From: Brucella oryzae
Lineage (GTDB): Bacteria > Pseudomonadota > Alphaproteobacteria > Rhizobiales > Rhizobiaceae
Length of the DNA stretch: 64,000 nt
Assembly (NCBI GenBank): GCA_012103035.1
Contig: JAAVLL010000001.1
Coordinates: 1,958,501-2,022,500, forward strand
Reading direction: 5' to 3'
Made by a program: the position numbers and the translations under genes. Below, piece after piece: positions 62,070 through 64,000 of this stretch. The notes beneath the pieces are model-generated. The model did no database searches. It was given only the letters and a program-made list of their open reading frames with translations, and was not told the origin of the DNA. Each line of letters begins with the position of its first letter. The stretch's first letter is position 1.

Positions 62070-62678
62070 ATGCGCGAAACGATGCAGCTCGTCCCTATGG
62101 TCGTCGAACAGTCGAGTCGCGGCGAAAGGTCGTTCGATATCTATTCGCGGCTGCTGCGCGAAAGGATCATCTTTCTCAATGGCGAAGTGAACGACACCGT
62201 ATCCGCGCTTATCTGCGCACAATTGCTGTTTCTGGAAGCGGAAAACTCCAAACAGCCGATCAATCTCTATATTAACTCGCCGGGCGGCGTTGTGACCAGC
62301 GGTCTCGCGATCTATGACACGATGCGCTATGTCCGTGCGCCGGTGCACACGCTTTGCATGGGAACGGCCCGTTCCATGGGCTCTTTCCTGCTGATGGCGG
62401 GTGAGCCCGGCCATCGCGCAGCTCTTCCCAATGCGAACCTGCTTGTCCACCAGCCTTCCGGCGGCTTTCAGGGGCAGGCATCGGACATTTTCATCCATGC
62501 CGAGGAAGCCCAGCGAACCAAGCGGCTGATGACGCGTCTTTATGCCGAACATTGCGGACGCACCTATGAAGAGGTGGAACGCGCCCTCGACCGCGATAAC
62601 TTCATGACTGCCGAACAGGGACTCGAATGGGGATTGATCGACCGCATTCTGGAACGGCGGGAAGTCGCTGAAGCTTGA
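62070..62678 (+). CDS. clpP: ClpP-family serine protease (paralogue without clpX neighbour)
   Basis: 202 residues, intact. [31 protein letters not shown], the oxyanion loop [16 protein letters not shown], the nucleophile in [17 protein letters not shown] (usual form GQAASMGA), the His in [20 protein letters not shown] and the Asp in [19 protein letters not shown]. The catalytic triad is complete. Most genomes carry another ClpP next to clpX; here the neighbours are ArsR, SRPBCC and an aminoglycoside nucleotidyltransferase. ATG follows AAGAGGAG. Confidence 0.9.
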   Translation: MRETMQLVPMVVEQSSRGERSFDIYSRLLRERIIFLNGEVNDTVSALICAQLLFLEAENSKQPINLYINSPGGVVTSGLAIYDTMRYVRAPVHTLCMGTARSMGSFLLMAGEPGHRAALPNANLLVHQPSGGFQGQASDIFIHAEEAQRTKRLMTRLYAEHCGRTYEEVERALDRDNFMTAEQGLEWGLIDRILERREVAEA

Positions 62679-62741
62679 AGACGAGAAGATATTCTGTCTT
62701 CTGCCATCGTTGTATATGTTCGTCAGGAACAGTATCAACGA

Positions 62742-63524
62742 ATGATGGTCGGAAATCACGTAACAATCCCTGACGAAGCGACAAAGGCTCTGACCGTTTT
62801 GCGGGAAAGTCTGGGGCAATCTTTGCAGGCCGTGTATCTGCACGGCTCTGCCGTAAATGGCGGCCTTCACCCCAATAGCGATGTCGATCTGCTCGCGGTC
62901 TGCGACCAGCCTCCCGCACTGGAAGCCGGCGCGCGTCTCGTTGACAAGCTCATGCAGATATCAGGTCGGCATCCGGCCAAACCCGGCACGCCCAGATGTC
63001 TGGAAGTGATGATTTTTCTAGAGCAGGATCTCGCCGCACTCAGCTATCCTGCGCGTTGTACATTCATCTATGGCGAATGGTTGCGCGACGAATTCGAGGC
63101 GGGAACCGTACCGCAACCGCACACTGATCCAGAATACACATTGGTGCTCGCGCAAGCCGGTCAGGAAGCCATAAGCCTCCTCGGCCCGGCGCGAGAACAC
63201 CTTCTGCCACGGGTGCCGCTTGACGATGTGCGACGGGCGATTGCTGACGCCTTGCCCGGCCTGCTTGGCAATCTTCAGGGTGACGAGCGCAATGTGCTGC
63301 TGACGCTTGCGCGCATGTGGTACACACTCGAAACCGGGAAATTTACCCCGAAAGATGCAGCTGCCGAATGGGCACTGCCGCTTGTTTCGCCCGAAACCGC
63401 AGCAGCCCTTGCGCTCGCGCAGGCGGCCTATCGGGGCGCGGCTGTTGACGACTGGCAGAACCGCCCCAAGCTCGCCCGACAAGCGGCGGATGAGCTGGCG
63501 CATCATGTGCGGTCGCTTCTCTGA
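62742..63524 (+). CDS. AadA-like aminoglycoside (3'')(9) adenylyltransferase-family protein
   Basis: 260 residues, intact. Nucleotidyltransferase motif VYLHGSAVNGGLHPNSDVDL (GSxxxG ... SDxD), with the candidate third acidic residue in CLEVMIFLEQ. The C-terminal helical domain (LPRVPLDDVRRAIADALPGL, VLLTLARMWYTLETGKF, KDAAAEWAL) is the AadA-type domain. AadA enzymes adenylate streptomycin and spectinomycin. Chromosomal homologues do not always give resistance, so the activity is not certain. Confidence 0.83.
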   Translation: MMVGNHVTIPDEATKALTVLRESLGQSLQAVYLHGSAVNGGLHPNSDVDLLAVCDQPPALEAGARLVDKLMQISGRHPAKPGTPRCLEVMIFLEQDLAALSYPARCTFIYGEWLRDEFEAGTVPQPHTDPEYTLVLAQAGQEAISLLGPAREHLLPRVPLDDVRRAIADALPGLLGNLQGDERNVLLTLARMWYTLETGKFTPKDAAAEWALPLVSPETAAALALAQAAYRGAAVDDWQNRPKLARQAADELAHHVRSLL

Positions 63525-63530
63525 AAATCG

Positions 63531-64000
63531 TCAGGCTGCGGCTCCGTCCTGCTTTTGCTGCCGTTTGGGCACGGGAAGACTGTCCGGAATATCAGAATGC
63601 AGGAAATGCAAAAGCGTGTCCTGAACTGACGATAGCCGGTGCGCGCAATCACGCCAGCCGAACGGAATGTCCTTTGGCATGGGAGAAATCCGGCTTGGCT
63701 CCTGCCCCTCCTCAAGCTCGCAATTGGCAATGACCACCTGCAAGGCTTCCATCAGCCAGGGCGGCGGCGGCGCCTCTTTCTTTCGCAGTGCATTGCCCAG
63801 CGCTTCGCCGAACAGCAGCGCCGATGCGTAAAGACGGATGCCGCGCCGGTCATACCGGCCCGCCATTTCCGTAACCTCGCGCGCCACCAGCCGCCCGCGC
63901 AGTGACCAGCGCGCATTGCTGCGCGCCAGTGCAATACCGTCGCCCAGTGCGATCACCGCCCGGTGCGCCGATGTGAACTGGTTGATAGCGCTTTGCGCCC
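63531..64000 (-). CDS. Unrecognised protein, C-terminal part (5' end outside window)
   Basis: The reading frame enters from the right edge and stops at 63531-63533. Visible: NQFTSAHRAVIALGDGIALA, RRGIRLYASALLFGEALGNA, PPPPWLMEALQVVIANCELE and a Lys/Gln-rich end. It is mostly helical with no membrane helix in this part. I do not recognise a family. It is convergent with the AadA-like gene (six-base gap). Confidence 0.5.
   Translation of the reverse strand, partial: AQSAINQFTSAHRAVIALGDGIALARSNARWSLRGRLVAREVTEMAGRYDRRGIRLYASALLFGEALGNALRKKEAPPPPWLMEALQVVIANCELEEGQEPSRISPMPKDIPFGWRDCAHRLSSVQDTLLHFLHSDIPDSLPVPKRQQKQDGAAA

Overview
The window reads as chromosomal DNA of Brucella (Hyphomicrobiales). 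Evidence from the sequence: nine copies of the AGGGCAGT octamer (4759-4830), the repeat used in Brucella HOOF-Prints VNTR typing; an atpI-atpB-atpE-b'-b operon; family-specific genes (DUF1344, DUF6101, DUF982, a cysteine-free RibBA-like RibB, a 75-residue secreted protein); and palindromic intergenic repeats of the Rhizobiales type. Species cannot be told from this window. I see no prophage, IS element, CRISPR array, tRNA or rRNA; nearly everything is core housekeeping gene content.

Layout. 0-5 kb: an Atm1-type ABC exporter (cut by the window edge), an ArsR regulator, a LysM protein, an MliC/PliC lysozyme inhibitor, a LOG-family protein and the octamer VNTR. 5-13 kb: the dxs-tlyA-RumA-type methyltransferase operon, a pirin, YidB-like and YeaQ-like proteins, DedA, xseB and an HDAC-like deacetylase. 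13-22.5 kb: ribB, aroC (whose 3' end is tandemly repeated), a phosphatase, fabI, a J-domain protein, pdxH, ubiA and purD. 22.5-33 kb: acyl-CoA dehydrogenase plus enoyl-CoA hydratase, an FAD-linked 2-hydroxyacid dehydrogenase downstream of a Sua5-type tRNA-modification gene, and glyQ-glyS. 33-45 kb: DUF982, a TPR protein, polyprenyl diphosphate synthase, DUF2007, an N6-methyltransferase, nhaA, an S49 peptidase, ispE, a radical SAM protein, rnhB, and a divergent lysE/lrp pair. 46.7-49.6 kb: the F0 sector of ATP synthase, all on the minus strand. 49.9-64 kb: a SleB hydrolase, GFA, LprI, TenA and Hsp70 proteins, OmpA, der, a polysaccharide deacetylase, an MFS transporter, an ArsR-SRPBCC pair, a ClpP paralogue, an AadA-like nucleotidyltransferase and a partial gene at the right edge.

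Functional threads: isoprenoid and quinone synthesis (dxs, ispE, polyprenyl synthase, ubiA), translation (glyQS, Sua5, TlyA, RumA-type, Der), envelope maintenance (LysM, two lysozyme inhibitors, SleB, OmpA, S49 peptidase) and energy conversion (F0 ATP synthase).

The dominant oddity is that about two thirds of the genes, including essential ones (dxs, fabI, purD, glyS, atpB, atpE, der), are interrupted by reading-frame shifts. Almost every site I traced by hand is restored by adding one (sometimes two) bases, mostly in short homopolymers. This is the pattern of deletion-biased sequencing or assembly error, not of gene decay. I therefore give each such gene as one CDS over its whole span and note where the frame changes. 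I found no convincing novel biological system. The best leads are the aroC-tail tandem repeat, a palindromic repeat inserted in frame in glyS, the RibB fused to a dead GTP cyclohydrolase II domain, and a possible inversion between glyQ and ispE.
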